Below, piece after piece: positions 33,981 to 47,085 of a DNA stretch of 64,000 nucleotides. The translations under genes were made by a program, and so were the position numbers. Position 1 is the stretch's first letter; each line of letters starts with the position of its first letter. The notes under the pieces were generated by a model. The model was given only the letters and a program-made list of their open reading frames with translations, ran no database searches and had not been told where the DNA came from. Source of the DNA: Lagopus muta (Eukaryota; Chordata; Aves; Galliformes; Phasianidae); NCBI RefSeq assembly GCF_023343835.1, contig NC_064438.1, positions 57,064,578 to 57,128,577 of the forward strand. Reading direction: 5' to 3'.

Positions 33981-35337
33981 TTCGTGAGTTTTATTATAAT
34001 GAACGCCTTCCTGAAGTCAAAGATAGACAATATAATTCCTTCAAAGTGTTCTCTAGCTTTGCAAAATACTAAAGACTTTGAAGGCTGTTTATGAAGATGT
34101 GTATTCCTGTGTATTCCTGAGATGCCAGCAGCAAAGACAAATGGGCTTTGACAGCTGCTCAGAGGGAGAAACATCCTCACAAACCACAGTGGTCTCCTTT
34201 CAGTGGGGATTCTGGCAACAAAAGACCACATTCCCTCCAGGCTACCTGTGCACTTCATTCTCCTAAGCAAATGTTATCATACCCTCCAATGCATTCCAAC
34301 TCTGTTCTTCAATACTTTGCACATGGATCCTGTCACAATGAGTAATTGACACCTGCTGCTAAGTCTTCCAAGTTGGTTAGGAATGGTCTGCTTCCCTGTA
34401 AGGGATTTTTTCTGCTGGCTATTGGAAAGCTACAGCATGGGCTGACTTTCTCTTTAGGTAAGGGCAAATTTTGAAATAGAGCCTCAGTATCTGTCCTGAA
34501 ATGACACAGAGACAGAAGGTGGGGGTGAGGCATGCTGCTTGTCTTGTAGTGCATCCCAGCTGTGCATCACAGAGCTAGCAATGTCCAGAGGAATAAAGGC
34601 TGTGCAGTAACAGAGTCCCACCCAAAGTTCCTGTACTTGCACCAAGAAATCCATTCATCTAAGTGGATAATAAATAAAGTGCTTTACACCATTTCCTGAT
34701 ACTTTGTTTGATTCGTTACATAAGACTTCAATGGCAGGGGTACAGCCAGTTTTCAATTCCTGACAGTACTTATGCACGATGAAAATTATACACCAGTGAT
34801 TTGATTCAGTTATAAATCATGGGGAAATTTATCAATTTTTATTTTTTTTTTCCTTTTAAAAAGAGTGAATAGTTTAATCTCCATTGCAAAACAGAAAAGC
34901 ATGTGCACGTCTCCAGTACAGAGAGCAAACATCCCTCTGCTATGAAAGCTTCAGCAACAGATCCTCTCATCCCACAGTTTCAGACCTCCCAGCTGCACAT
35001 TTTTATGCTCTGCAGGATCTTTGTGCTTCAGACATTAAAGCCAGCTGTAGTACACGATGCAGGAAGGTGCAGGTTTGCATTTCTGCTGGGCACACAGGAG
35101 TAGCTGTTGGCAGTCCCCAGAGGCTATGTGTAGTATGCCCTATAAAGCTGTCTTCTCTGTTGCAAGAATAGTTTTCACTTTTATAGTGAAAGTTTGTCAT
35201 GATCTGCTCTCACACAGACTTCTCATAAACCATCACCTGAGAGCACAGAAGACTTGATAAAGAGCAGCTGTACATTAAGCTGGACATCGCCCTCCCATGG
35301 TGGGCAACATGCAGACCACGCTGCCAGGGAGTGAAAT
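33981..35337. other. Unique non-coding stretch
   Basis: A small duplication (TGTGTATTCC twice) near 34098; otherwise nothing recognised. Confidence 0.55.
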
Positions 35338-35475
35338 TAGAATCATGGAAGCATTAAGGTTGGAAAAGGCCTCTAAAATCACCAACCCCAACCCCAACAT
35401 GTCAGCATTAAACTCATCACTTAGCCATATCCCTCATCATCTCCATGGCTCCCCTTCCAGGACAGCAGCACCTTC
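35338..35475 (-). mobile_element. CR1 LINE 3' end
   Basis: TAGAATCATGGAAGCATTAAGGTTGG tail, then a decayed body around CTTAGCCATATCCCTCATCATC. Confidence 0.8.
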
Positions 35476-37235
35476 TTGGGTGCAGACCATTGCTTTGGGC
35501 AACGCTGCTACACAGCTGAAGAGTGTAATGTCAAACAGATGGCCAAAAAACAACAACAAAAAAGCACTGCTTTGGTCCTCCTAGGAAAGGAGGACTAAAG
35601 GACCTCGGGAGTCAGTGAGCCCAGCCCTATGTTATTACAAGTGACCACACAATATTGCTTGCTTCATAATTGTTCAACTGCTCAAATATTGTTGCAGTGA
35701 AAGAGTGTCAATAAATGTATCTCTCTGATTCCCTAAGGCTGTAAGATAATAGCCATACACTGAATTTATTATTGGATGTTTCAAAGTTATTGCTCTGATA
35801 TAGGTTGGAGTTTATGTCAGTGTTCATTCATGCACTGAAAGTTTGGGCCAAAAACTCTAGTGGAACTGAATTTAATGATGAAATTCCCTATACATCCTGC
35901 TAAGTGATGCTACAGATCCTACAGTAGCAGCGACTCCATCCTTGGGTACTGTGATGTCTCTGTACTGACAGAACAATGCATAACACACATTTCTCCAACC
36001 AGACTTTGAGGCAGGTGCAAGATTAAATGATTGTGGGTAGTAATTTGGGGCAGTAAAGGCTCAAAGTACACATACCTCTGTTTCCCAGCAGAACTGCACT
36101 ATACCACGCAGTGTCTCATGTGGAGCTCAAATATTTGTCTCTCATCCCATTAATGTAATGGAAAAATGCACTAAATTAATAGGAATCTGTTGATTCTAGG
36201 CTGAATGTAAGCAGTCACACTAATCCTTCCCATCATTTGAAATAATAGCTGCAGATCAAATTAAACCTGGACTTGGTTATGTTTTTTTATAAATAAGATA
36301 CTCTTTTCCTATGCCAAATTTCATAACTTGTGTCATACACCATCTATCATTTGATTCAACTTGCTGTTGAGAGAATGATACTGACTTAAATTAACAATTT
36401 TAGCGTCTTTCCTTTCTGTGGCACATTCATTGTTTGCATTTGTAAGAAATTATAAAATGAAGCCTCTGAGCCCTTAAGAGGGTTGATCTCAACATGCTCT
36501 GAGTTGTGAATTTTTAATAGAGCAGAACAGAAGGACAAGAAAAAAAAGCTGTCCAAAAGCAGAGCTCATTCCAATGGAGTCAGGTAAGGAGTTTTGACAT
36601 TTTTCCCGCATGCTTTTAGAGTATAATTGGATTTAACCATCAACAAAATAGCAAATGTGGTAAAAAGTCTTCATCACTAGGCCATGGGTTATAAAACCTG
36701 TGATCGAAGACATTTGAGCTATGGCTCTTGAGATTCATTAAATGCACTCCTAATTATCCTCTTTATAATCAGCATGTCATTCCACACACCAGTTTGTGCA
36801 CACCCTCCAGCTAAGGTTTACCTTCACATGCGAGAAGCTTTCTGACACGAAGGAAATAGAGACAATAACTTTGAAATTAAACTAGCATTTTAATCACCTA
36901 TTGATCTGTTGTTGTAATGATGCGGAACTACATCTTAGACCACGATCATCTGTAGCTTGCAGTTGAGAAATCCCAAATAACTTTGACTACTATTGGTTTG
37001 GGAAAGATAATTACACAGGAAACAAGTACTTTTTTCACAGTTTTCTTATTTAACAATAAGAAAAGACAGATGTAGGACTCATGGCGGACAAGGCTAGGCC
37101 ACATGACCAAAGCAATTAATCTGGTGTTTGGGACAGGGAACCATCATTCTTCTCAGTGCTGTGCCAGGCATATGGTTACCCGAAGGGGAAGGTTTTGAGG
37201 CTTTCCAAAGCTCCTGCTACCCATTTACTACTTCT
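35476..37235. other. Unique AT-rich non-coding stretch
   Basis: No repeats or frames of note from about 35600 to 37200. Confidence 0.55.
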
Positions 37236-37432
37236 TTGAAAGAGTGGTCAGGCACTGGAATGGGCTGCCCAGGGAGGTGGTGGAGCCACTGACCATGTAG
37301 GTGTTCAAGGAACGTTTGGATTTTGTGTTGAGAGACATGGTTCAGTGAGAACTATTGGTGATGGGTGGATGGTTGGACTGGATGATCTTGAAGGTCTTTT
37401 CCAACCTTGGTGATTCTGTGATTCTGTGATTC
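37236..37432 (+). mobile_element. CR1 LINE 3' end
   Basis: AGAGTGGTCAGGCACTGGAATGGGC, then GGATGGTTGGACTGGATGATC and three clean GATTCTGT tail units; one of the best-preserved copies. Confidence 0.92.
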
Positions 37433-37874
37433 ACAATCCAGCAGGTAATATCAAAGCAATTCAGCTGATCCACAGCAGGGTGCTTCCACACGTATGTTGA
37501 TGATAGGAAGATCACGATGAACTTTTATGCTGAAAAGCAGTCACTTTTTTTATGTGATCGAATGCAAGTGAATCAGCAAAACCAGAGTGGGTCCCATGGA
37601 TCCACTCATATGTATAGGTATATATGTATAGGTGGGAACATTGCATCTTCATCTACCCAGGGGTTTCCAGCAATTAGACATCACAAGAAGAGCAGTGGGC
37701 TGTGAATCATGAAACATGGTATCTTGTCTTCGTTCTGTCACCCATTTTATATAAACCTGTATCACTGTCTTCAGGAGGATCAGTATTACAGAAATTACCA
37801 AGGGGTGACTTTGCCCCAAGACCAAAGATAAAACATCACATGTGAAAACAATAGAGTGGAAGAGCTCAGATCTG

Positions 37875-37933
37875 AACGGTTGAACTGAAGGATCTTAGTG
37901 GTCTTCTCCAAGCCTTTTGACTCTATGACTCTA
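37875..37933 (+). mobile_element. CR1 3' tail remnant
   Basis: GGTTGAACTGAAGGATCTTAGTGGTC, then CTTTTGACTCTATGACTCTAG. Confidence 0.7.
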
Positions 37934-40900
37934 GATCAAGACAAGGACAGTGCTCATACACTTAAGCAGTTATCACCATGCGTAGGAAAATCTGTTGTTT
38001 TTTTCCAGGTATGGCAGTGCTCTTTGGCTTACCCATGGCATATCCAGCCTGAACGTTAGCACAGTAAGGCACACAATTTTAAATACTGCATTTATTGGCA
38101 CATTATTTCATTTTATGGTAGGAAATGGGCTGGAAAATGTACAGAAAATGAGTATAAAAATGTTTTATATTTTCAGGTATCAAGGGATCTCATTGTAAAG
38201 CTGACATGGTAGCTTCATTAGCTTCCCTCTCTCACCAGGGTTATTTTACTGACTGCTAGGAGTTAGTTAATTGGTTACTGAGTCCTTCTGCAGACTGATT
38301 AGTTCTGCCTCTCATTTTGGAAGAACGAGATACAACCTGTTTGAGGTCTGTGGCTTCTTCCCATTCTGCTGTTGCTGTGCAATTAGGTGCAGTCTATAAA
38401 AATACCTTATTGTCTTGGGCAGAAAGATAATTTGTTCAATCACAAAAATCCAAGAAAAGAAGACTGTCCTGCTACCATAATTACCATTTTTAACAGCAAA
38501 TTCTTGCTCTGAAAGTGAAGAGTTCTTCCCAAGTTTTTAAAAGTTGGCAGCGATGACCATTGCATCACCTGCTTCAGCCCTGCAGCCCTTGATGCCAGCA
38601 GGAAGAGGATGCTCTGAAGAGCCAGGTGTGGGAAGGACCACAAACTCTGTTCTTCCTTCTGTTTTCATTTCATTCCAGTTTTCAGAGGAGAGTCTCTCCG
38701 CTTTATTTCAATAACTCCTTTTCTTTCTCTTTCCTGCGATGCTCACAGACCAGTGCCAATTACCCTGGGCCTCTTTTGCATTGAAAACTCAGCAGCTCTG
38801 TGTGGGACAGATCCAGCTCTGGCTTAAGCTGCGTGATTCAAATGATATGGCAACTTCATTTACACCAGGGCTGAAAGCAGCTGTCAGTGTCTGGAGGTGA
38901 TGAATAGGGGGCACCATGCTGTAGCAATGCAGGTTGTGTTTTGGAAGATGGATAATTCTTTCAATCTAATAGCTCAAGTACAGCAGTTTAACCCCGGAGT
39001 GCATTCTCCAATTGTTATACCTTACTTTAGCCACATGATCCAATTGACTTTAATGGTAGTTGAGCAGCTAAAACTTCTGCAAAGCTCAGAAACTGTATCC
39101 TCTGATGTCGAAAGAGAATATGCAATGCTGAAAGCAAATGAGGTATCCATCCAGAACACTTGAAATATGAAAAAATATAGAAAAGATAGGATAATTTTGA
39201 TCTTTTTTTTTTCCCTGCAGGAAAGTACAGAGTAAAGCAAAAGAATAGACTTTGCTTTCATCAGCAAAGCCATTGTAGCTTTTCATAAATAAGAGGTGTA
39301 TTAATGAGTTCATCAAAATCCCAACCCTCCACTATATATAAACACCATATATATTTGGGCAGCTCCTAATCAGACATTTAATCAATGACTTCTAATGGAA
39401 TAGGATTGCAATTGTGCAGCATTAAGAGATAGCTCAGCACATCAGATTTTTCCTATAAGCGGTGCAACAAGACGGTTTGAATCAATCTTTATTTTCTGGA
39501 TTTAATATTTATTTACAGAAATGGGCTATCTGAAACACCAGTTTGTCCTTTGGATAAGTGACACTGTCCCCAAAAGCTGTAATTGTGTGCCTAATGTGAG
39601 CCAGAACCTTTGCAGGAGGTAGTGCACATCTACTGCCCATTGAAGTCAATAGGAGAGGCATTACCTGCCGAGATCATGATGAAAGGCCTGAGAGAGCAAG
39701 AAGAGGGGGCAGAGATGACAGGAAAGGGCATAGCAGAGGGGACAAAAATAATGGGGTTGAACTCAGTGGGAAAGACAGAAAAGAAGAGCGATCAAAGCCA
39801 AGGACAGCTGCTTTGCATGCCAAGTAGAAAAGAGCAGAGTGTAGAGCTGAGGCTACAGAAAAGAAAGCAATCGCTCTAAGGCATCAATGTGAGAGGCCTG
39901 GATCTCTGTAGGAAAGTCTTTATAGCCAACAATGTAATACATTGCAAACAGGTCTGCCATGACACACCTGTGAGAACCAAGTGACTTTCAGAGGCGCCAT
40001 GGACCACATCTATCACACCACCTCTCAAGGCTGTCAGTCTGTCTACAGTGAATTTGTATACATACACCGCATAACAAAGCAACTTCTGCAGGCTGAAAGC
40101 AGCACAGTTCCACTTAAGCCAGCCCAGCTCTGTCAACTGATGGCTTGACTCTTTACATAAGCAAATAAAACCAAGAAAATTCATAATTTCTCTGCAATAC
40201 ATTTCACCTCAGCTGTGTTTGACTTGGAATAGTTTCATCCACAAAAGTAACCACATTTTGGACTGTTTGAGAAATATTCTGGCAAACTGCATCAACTTCA
40301 GTATCATCTATAGGAAGAATGGCTCTTTTAAATTTGTTTGTTTGTTTGTTTTACAATACTTATATGCAGAGAGATGGATCCTCTCTGATGCACCTTTTGG
40401 TTTGCTCTCAGACACTCTTGCTTAGTAGATCATCATTTCCCAGGGATGTGCATCATTTTGACTGAATTGGCTTTCTGAATTTGGCTTTCTTTGAGTGTCA
40501 GAGATGAAAACAAAAGGAACTGTGTATTTATGTGTGTGCTTTGAGTTTAAGAACTTAGTCTTAGACCAGTAAAATTAAAGAACGAAGTCAGCCCTAGTTT
40601 CTACCACAGCCATCGGCTTTTCACTCACCTGCCCAAAATACCTACTTATGGCAATTCTGGAAAAAAAGCCATGCTGACATCACTATCCCCCTGATGAGAC
40701 ATGGGGATGGAGTGCTCTGCTCTGTGCCCCATCAGCCCAGGGCTGACTCCTTTCTATGCAGGTCACACATTTTGCAGGAAGATTTGACGTGGCCATGTGT
40801 GGGATGCAGTTGCCTTTTCCACCGTGCTGGGTGGCAGGTAGGACTGTACCTTCCAGTCTTTATGTGTTTATGAAAAGAACAGCTGCACTGTCTGTTCATG

Positions 40901-40954
40901 TGCTAGAGAAGCCAGGAAGAACTTTTCCAGCCATTGGGACACGTCTCATAATTT
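37934..40954. other. Unique non-coding stretch
   Basis: A (TTTG)n run near 40337-40351 and short T runs. Frames up to 108 codons show no family resemblance. Confidence 0.55.
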
Positions 40955-41213
40955 TAGGACGAGAGGTAACGGCCTTAATGTTGCACCAAGCGAGGTTCAG
41001 GTTGGATACTGGGAAACACTTCCCCCACATAGCAGTCAGGCACTGGCACAGCTGCCCACAGAGTGGTGGGGTGACTCTCCCTGATGGTGTTCAAGGGCTT
41101 TGGAGATGTGGCACTGAGGGACGTGGGCAGTGGGCATGGAGGGGATGGTGAGTTGTGTTTGGGGATTATAAAGGTCTTTTCTAACCTGAATGATTCTAGG
41201 ATTCTGTGATCGG
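40955..41213 (+). mobile_element. CR1 LINE 3' end including the end of ORF2
   Basis: GAGGTTCAGGTTGGATACTGGG begins the recognisable ORF2 end; it closes with GATTCTAGGATTCTGTGATC. It is the uninterrupted counterpart of the nested copy at 32250. Confidence 0.85.
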
Positions 41214-41624
41214 AGACCACAGTCAACTACAAGATACAAATTAATAGAATACTGGCTTTCAGTTGTGCTATGTGGTGCATGGATGCTGTTATTTTTTCCC
41301 ATTTGACATCCTGTCATCACGCATTATGTAATGGCTTACTTTCTACTGGCATGCTTTCTTATTAACCATGTATCAGATAATGCAATCCTGGCTGGTCAGA
41401 TTGCTGGAGTAATGCCTACCTTCACCTTCCAAAGAGGAGCAAGCCTTAAGCAGCAATTGTTCAGAATGAGCTAATTAGCATCTCACTACAAAGCAATGGG
41501 AAATCTTTGTGAGTTCACAAGTCTGATTTTGTTGGATCCTCTGGGGAGCTGTGATCACTTGCATAGCCTGACAATGCCTCAGCAACAGCACGGCTGGCAC
41601 TGGAGACTGCCTATGTGCTGGATG

Positions 41625-41770
41625 CTCCTCCTCCAGGCTGGATGTGGCTCTGGGCAGCCTGGTCTGCTGGTTGGCGACCCTGCACCCTAGAGACCCTAGC
41701 AGGGAGATTGAAACTGGATGAGCATTGTGGTCCTTTGCAACCCAGGTCATTCTATGATTCCACAATTCTC
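41625..41770 (+). mobile_element. CR1 LINE 3' end
   Basis: Same subfamily as 31850 but with an extra CCCTAGAGACCCTAG next to the usual CTGCAC...AGCAGGG block, a small local duplication. Confidence 0.85.
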
Positions 41771-42086
41771 TTATGGTCACTGGGTGCTGCATGAAGACTA
41801 CAGCAGTCTTTGTTTCCTGGAGTAAAATGATCCAGCCTTTGAATCAGAAATCATAGAGCAGCTGTGAAGGATTTAGGAAATGAATGTAAGAACCTGAGCT
41901 TTTTGTCGCAGCCAAGAGGAGAGAAGGCAACATGCAGTTAGGATGGCAGTGGAGAATCAGGGTGTTTCCCCATGCAGTCCATAGAGCTGTGTTGGCTCCC
42001 CTTCTCTAGTGGCAGAGTACCTGCCAAGCCAGGAGGCCAGCAGCAGAGCCCTGCTCTATGCAGCACAGGGCATGGAACTGAGGTGC

Positions 42087-42416
42087 TGTATGAGAATTGT
42101 TGAGACACAGCCTGAACCACTGATTGAGCACCTGGGGAATGGACCCAGTCAGCCCTGGGAGCACGGGTGAAGGCAATTCAGCTGTGCAAGTGGAAGGGGT
42201 GGAGCCTGGCTGCACCTCTCTTATACCTCATTTAAGGGCTGACTGCCACTGGGGAAGGATCTTTTTCTGGGCATCTTTCCTTGACGATGTTTTTTCCTGT
42301 ACACCTAGAATCTTTGGATACAGGTGAGCAATCTTCTTCCCTTCCTTCATAGCATCTTTCTGTTGTGCCAGTCCTTCTGTCATCACACTTCTGTGCTGAT
42401 CTGTCCGGTTGCTACA
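42087..42416 (+). repeat. Diverged solo LTR of the same family (about 330 bp)
   Basis: Begins TGTATGAGAATTGTTGAG, matching TGTATGGGAACTGCTGAG of the intact element, and ends GGTTGCTACA against GGTTATACA. It shares GGTGAAGGCAATTCA, GGAAGGGGTGGAGCC, CATTTAAGGGCTG, GGGGAAGGATCT and a donor-like CAGGTGAGC (GT at 42324-42325). The flanks GGTGC (42082-42086) and GGCAC (42417-42421) could both come from GGCGC by mutation of the two strands of one CpG, which would be a decayed 5-bp duplication. Confidence 0.8.
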
Positions 42417-42421
42417 GGCAC

Positions 42422-43414
42422 GCATTCAAACAGTGCTGCTGGGAGCGTCAGCCCCACTACGTGTTCCGCAGTGCCATCTGCCATTACATCATCTACTTCT
42501 TTTTGCATGCAGCCATACTTCAACATGGATGTTGCTCAGCCATCTCTTAGTTGTGGCTTGCCTTGTGGCTTGCAGCTTCCTTCTCCATTGCCCCTGGCAT
42601 GATTCTAACATATCAGTGAAAGCTGGGCAACATTTTTGTTTTATCGTGCTTTGTCATTTTAAAACTTGCTGGTGTTCTGCATTGGCCAGAGGTGGGGCAG
42701 AGTGTGTACCAGTCCACATCTTCCAGGGAAGGCCACAAAATTGCATGAGGGCAATTGCTGCTGAGCATGGACAGGGGCAAACCAGAACACACTTTTCTGA
42801 GGCAGTATTTAAGCTGTAGGATGTGTATAAGAATGTGTGAGGATGTGAGAGAGCAGCGCTGGGCAGTGTCAAAGTGGAAGAAAAAAGGCAGGTTGGCTAC
42901 TGAGGTAAAGGCTTTATGATGGCTGAAAGAGAGCAGAATAAAGCTTTAAGGAAGGTATAAAATATTTAATTACTTTGTATTCTCATTTGAGCCAGTAAGG
43001 AGTTATGTTTTCAAGTCTATCTGCCCACATTTCCATTAATAAAATGACTCAAAAATTCATTTGAGAGAGAAATGCATGTGCAAAGCCGAAACCAAAGAAC
43101 AGCTCTGCATGACCCAATAATTAATTTCTTTCCTCCCACTTTTCCTTAAATAAACTCTAGCTAAAAATCAACATGCTTCTGGCTGAGCTGTGGTGATGTA
43201 AAGAAGGACTGCAGTGGAAAAATGAATGTGCTGTTCAGAAGCACCTTCAGAAAGTGCCACGTTTGATGTGTCCACACAACAGCAGGAGCCATTGAACAGT
43301 GTTATTTTACACCAAATGGCTGGGATCTTGTGGCTGCTGCTTTTTCTGGCATTGAATGTCTTCCACAGTCACTGAAATGAAAAATACATAATTGAATGTG
43401 GGTGACTAACTATT
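42422..43414. other. Right flank of the 42-kb solo LTR
   Basis: Unique non-coding sequence. No internal retroelement sequence follows the LTR. Confidence 0.55.
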
Positions 43415-43606
43415 CATAGAACTGTAGATTCACAGAATCATTCTGGTTGGAAAAGACCTCTAAAATGTTCACATCTAAAGCCAACCCACCCCCGCCACAT
43501 CCCTCAGTGCCACATCTCCACATTTGACCCCAACACCCCCCTGGGCAGCTATGCCTGTCCATTACTCGAGTAAAGAGAATAAATGTTTCCTAATATCCAG
43601 CCTATC
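43415..43606 (-). mobile_element. CR1 LINE 3' end
   Basis: AGATTCACAGAATCATTCTGGTTGG tail and a body ending in TTTCCTAATATCCAGCCT. Confidence 0.85.
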
Positions 43607-46600
43607 ACTCCACTCTGGGCGATGGAAAAAGCCTGTTTTAAAGTTCCATTTGTGTAAGGAGCTTTGTGATTTCAATTTCTTTTCTTTTTCCTTCCTTAAG
43701 GATTTTTATTTTTCACCTTCAAGTCAAATCATGAAAACTGGAGTGTGGTCGCATTGTAAGCGATGACTTACGACTGCTGACAGATTCCTTATGAATGTTT
43801 CTGTGCTTCAGCTATAGGCTTGGAAAAGCTCAGCTTTAGGAGGAACGTTCACCATACTTGGAAATGCAGTGCACTGGGGAGAGCATCGTTTGAGTCACCG
43901 GGAATTGGAGTTTGCAAAGCCAGTAGATGTGCCATCTACCATCACGAGTCTCCACTGCCATGGGAGGCAGGGAGCATTTCCTGGTAGTTTTGGATAAACA
44001 AAGCACTCAGTGTCTTCAGCAGTCCAGGTCACTGCACTACAGCAGTTCTTGAGAGGTAAGGGAGGAAACCTGGGCAAGTTTAATGCCTGCTTTCAGCATT
44101 GTTGTCATCAGAATTGACATTCCAAGTGTCAGAAAAGTCAGTTCCTGATGAGTTGAGACATACAGTAATTAATTTCAAGTACAATTTTGTATTATAATGA
44201 AAGTTCATGCTAGGAAGGCTGGCAGCAGATTATTTTAATTACAGTTAAGTAATCTACCAAACTGCAGCAAAAGAGTTACTTTCCTCTAGCACTTATCCAT
44301 CTCTGTGCTCTTCACAAATGCTGTGAGCTTTTAAACTTGATCAGTGCCGTTTACAGTCCTGCTTCATCGTTACAACTGCTTTTATGCAGTTCCACGTGGC
44401 CGAGGTGAAAAAAATCCTCCTGATTATGAATGTATTTGCTTTTGAATCATTCTTTAAACTGCACATCCCCAAGTCATCATGCCTCCCTGCAAATATAATT
44501 TGAATGCTGCTCTAAGACTTGAAATGGTTGCACTACTGACACCTTCCTTTGCTTTTACCTCACCTCATCGTGCCACTGAAAGGATCATTTAACTGAGTGG
44601 AGGGTTATGCTGTTCATCAGCAAGCACTGGAGGTTTGCTTAATGCTGGTTATTTCGTTTGCTAAAAGCATCATTACAAGTAGCTTTTATTTTTTTAAGGG
44701 CTGTTTGATTTTCTGTAGGATACCTCAAGTGTTGCTTTTATGCTTGAGGTTTTAAGAAAAGCAGATGAATGTTTTACATTTGAAACACGTTTTACATGTT
44801 TCAAAATTCTGAAAATATAAGAAGGTGAGGCTTTATTGGTCTCAGAAAGGCAAGGAATTGGCTACCTTTGGGATAAAGTCCTCTCTCATTTTTAGATCAG
44901 CTATCTGTGCACTGAGTTTTCATTTAAAGCTGAAACTTCCAACAAAAATCTTATTAAACAAGCGGAAATAACGATGCAAGATGTCCATTTTCATCCAAAT
45001 CAGTGGCAATAAAAGTACAGGAGTCAAATGAGAAAAATAAAAAGGTGGCTATTTCATATCACAATATTCAGGTCTGTTCCTTTTAGTGCTTTCCAAAAGG
45101 TTTTCTGTCCTGGGGGAAAAAGCTCTATGAATTCATTAATCTGTAATATTTATTCTTTTAGCTTTTGGCATGTGTTATTATGTAAAAAAGTTTAAGGCTT
45201 TGAAGGCCATAAAATGCATTCTGTTTTTGTCAGACATAGGATGTGTGCTGCGACCGGCTGAAATGCCACACATAGCATCACTTGGCACTCTTTGGTGAAA
45301 TAACGATGAGCAGAGGCTTCCGTAATGATGTCTTTGTAGATGATTTGCACCAACTATGCAAAATAGCTGGCAAGATTATTTGCAGGCAAAATTATTTGTG
45401 CTGAAGGGGCAGGAATTATTGCTAAATTATGGACTAAATTCCTGACCTTCCCTTAATTTTTAGTGTAACTATGTGCTTGTTCAATTGAATGTAACACTGT
45501 GTACATATATGTGATTGGTAGAATGAGAGAAAATTCGAGCTTTAATTAAGAAAATTATTTTTAATTCATTAGAGTGAAATCCAATCACCCCAACTCTGTG
45601 CTTGAAGGACAGGTGCAACAGTGTAGAACTCACAGGCAGGAGAGGGAAATGGGATGGGATGGAGTAGAGCAGATTAGGATGGAATAGAGTGGAATAGAAT
45701 AGGGGAGGGTGGAGCAGAATGGAGTAGCCAAAGATCTATCATTATTAACAAAAAAGGGGGAAAAACCACCATTAAATGCCACCTTCTTTTACATTTGGTG
45801 ATCAACTTCAATCCAATGTTTTTCTTAGACCTTCTCTTGCTGTTATTATAATTGTAAAAGTCTGTTTATTGTCTGACACCACACTGACAGTGTCAACTCG
45901 AGTAGGGCTTTGTTTTTCTCCTTATTTACCTGCAGATGCAAACTGCAGCTCTGTATTCTGCCTATGAAGACAGACCTTGCTTCCAGGGATCACAGATTTT
46001 CTTTTTCTGCTCTAGTTCCAAAAGGAGTTCCCTGTTCAGACTTGAAGGCTGCTACACCAAAGCCTGAATGATCTCAAATGATGGAAACAGAACTAATCCC
46101 AGGAGAGATTCGGGCTGCAGAAACACAAGGAGTGGTGATGTCTGAAGTGCTGGCTTGAGATAGCAAGGCTGATGCTTTGGGATACATATATTTCAGAAAA
46201 TGAGGTTTTTCAAATGATGGCCTGTTGGTTGGGAAAATAATTTTTTTATTAGACTTTATCAGGCTTTTTCTTCTTTTTTTTCTTTTTTAGTGGTTTCCAG
46301 GACTGATGAAGAGCAGGGATATTTTGGAATCACTGATTTGTCTGAAAGCATTTTCAGTACTTGGAAACCCAACTGCCCTCCTGTTGTACCATGTACCTAC
46401 CCACAGAAATAACATTTCCTTTCTGAGGTAAAACAGCCTGTCTCAAATACCAAATAGTGCCTGGACGTGCTGCTTTGAAATTAGCTCTTTAATCACTATG
46501 CTGCTGTGCAGAGTCTGCCTTGGGCACAACTAAAAATCCACTCCAAAATATTTGTCTGCTCACACATTCTTAATTACTGGACCTGTCAAATTTCAGACTT

Positions 46601-46910
46601 ACCAGGTTACCTCTTCAATCTGTAGTCTCTAAAGAGTGGATCTATAGTAAAATGCATCAATTTAGTGCATTTTAAACACAGCACATTCTTCAGTTAATAA
46701 TCTTTGCAAAATAAAGAAGTGGAATACAGGCATAATTGTTTTATATTAGTTAACAGACTAAACTATTCTCTCAGATGTCTGGAGGAGATACAAGCGTTCC
46801 CTCCCTGTCTTGAATTATTAGTGTGATAGAGAGATTTGCATTTCCAGGAGTCCTTTTAATGACTTCCTTTCGTAGGAAAAAACCATAAATCACGTTCACC
46901 ATATACTCAC
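43607..46910. other. Unique non-coding stretch
   Basis: Apart from the pentamer array at 45651, nothing recognised. Confidence 0.55.
45651..45725. repeat. Degenerate GGAAT-like pentamer array
   Basis: Fifteen consecutive 5-base units in register, mostly variants of GGAAT, GGAGT, AGAGT and GGGAT, all purine-rich and mostly ending in T. No unit is repeated perfectly over a long run, so the array is old. Confidence 0.8.
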
Positions 46911-47085
46911 ATAGAATCGTAGCATCATGGAATTACTAAGGTTGGAAAAGAGCTCTAAGATCCCCAAGCCCAACTCCATCCCACCCCACCATGCCCACCA
47001 ACCACAGCCCTCAGTGCTACATCTCCATGGCTCTTGGATGCCTGCAGGGACGATGATCCCCACTATTTCCTGGACAAAGAGTACA
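46911..47085 (-). mobile_element. CR1 LINE 3' end
   Basis: CATAGAATCGTAGCATCATGG tail, then CCCCACCATGCCCACCAACC, stopping after TTTCCTGGACAAAGAG. Confidence 0.85.
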
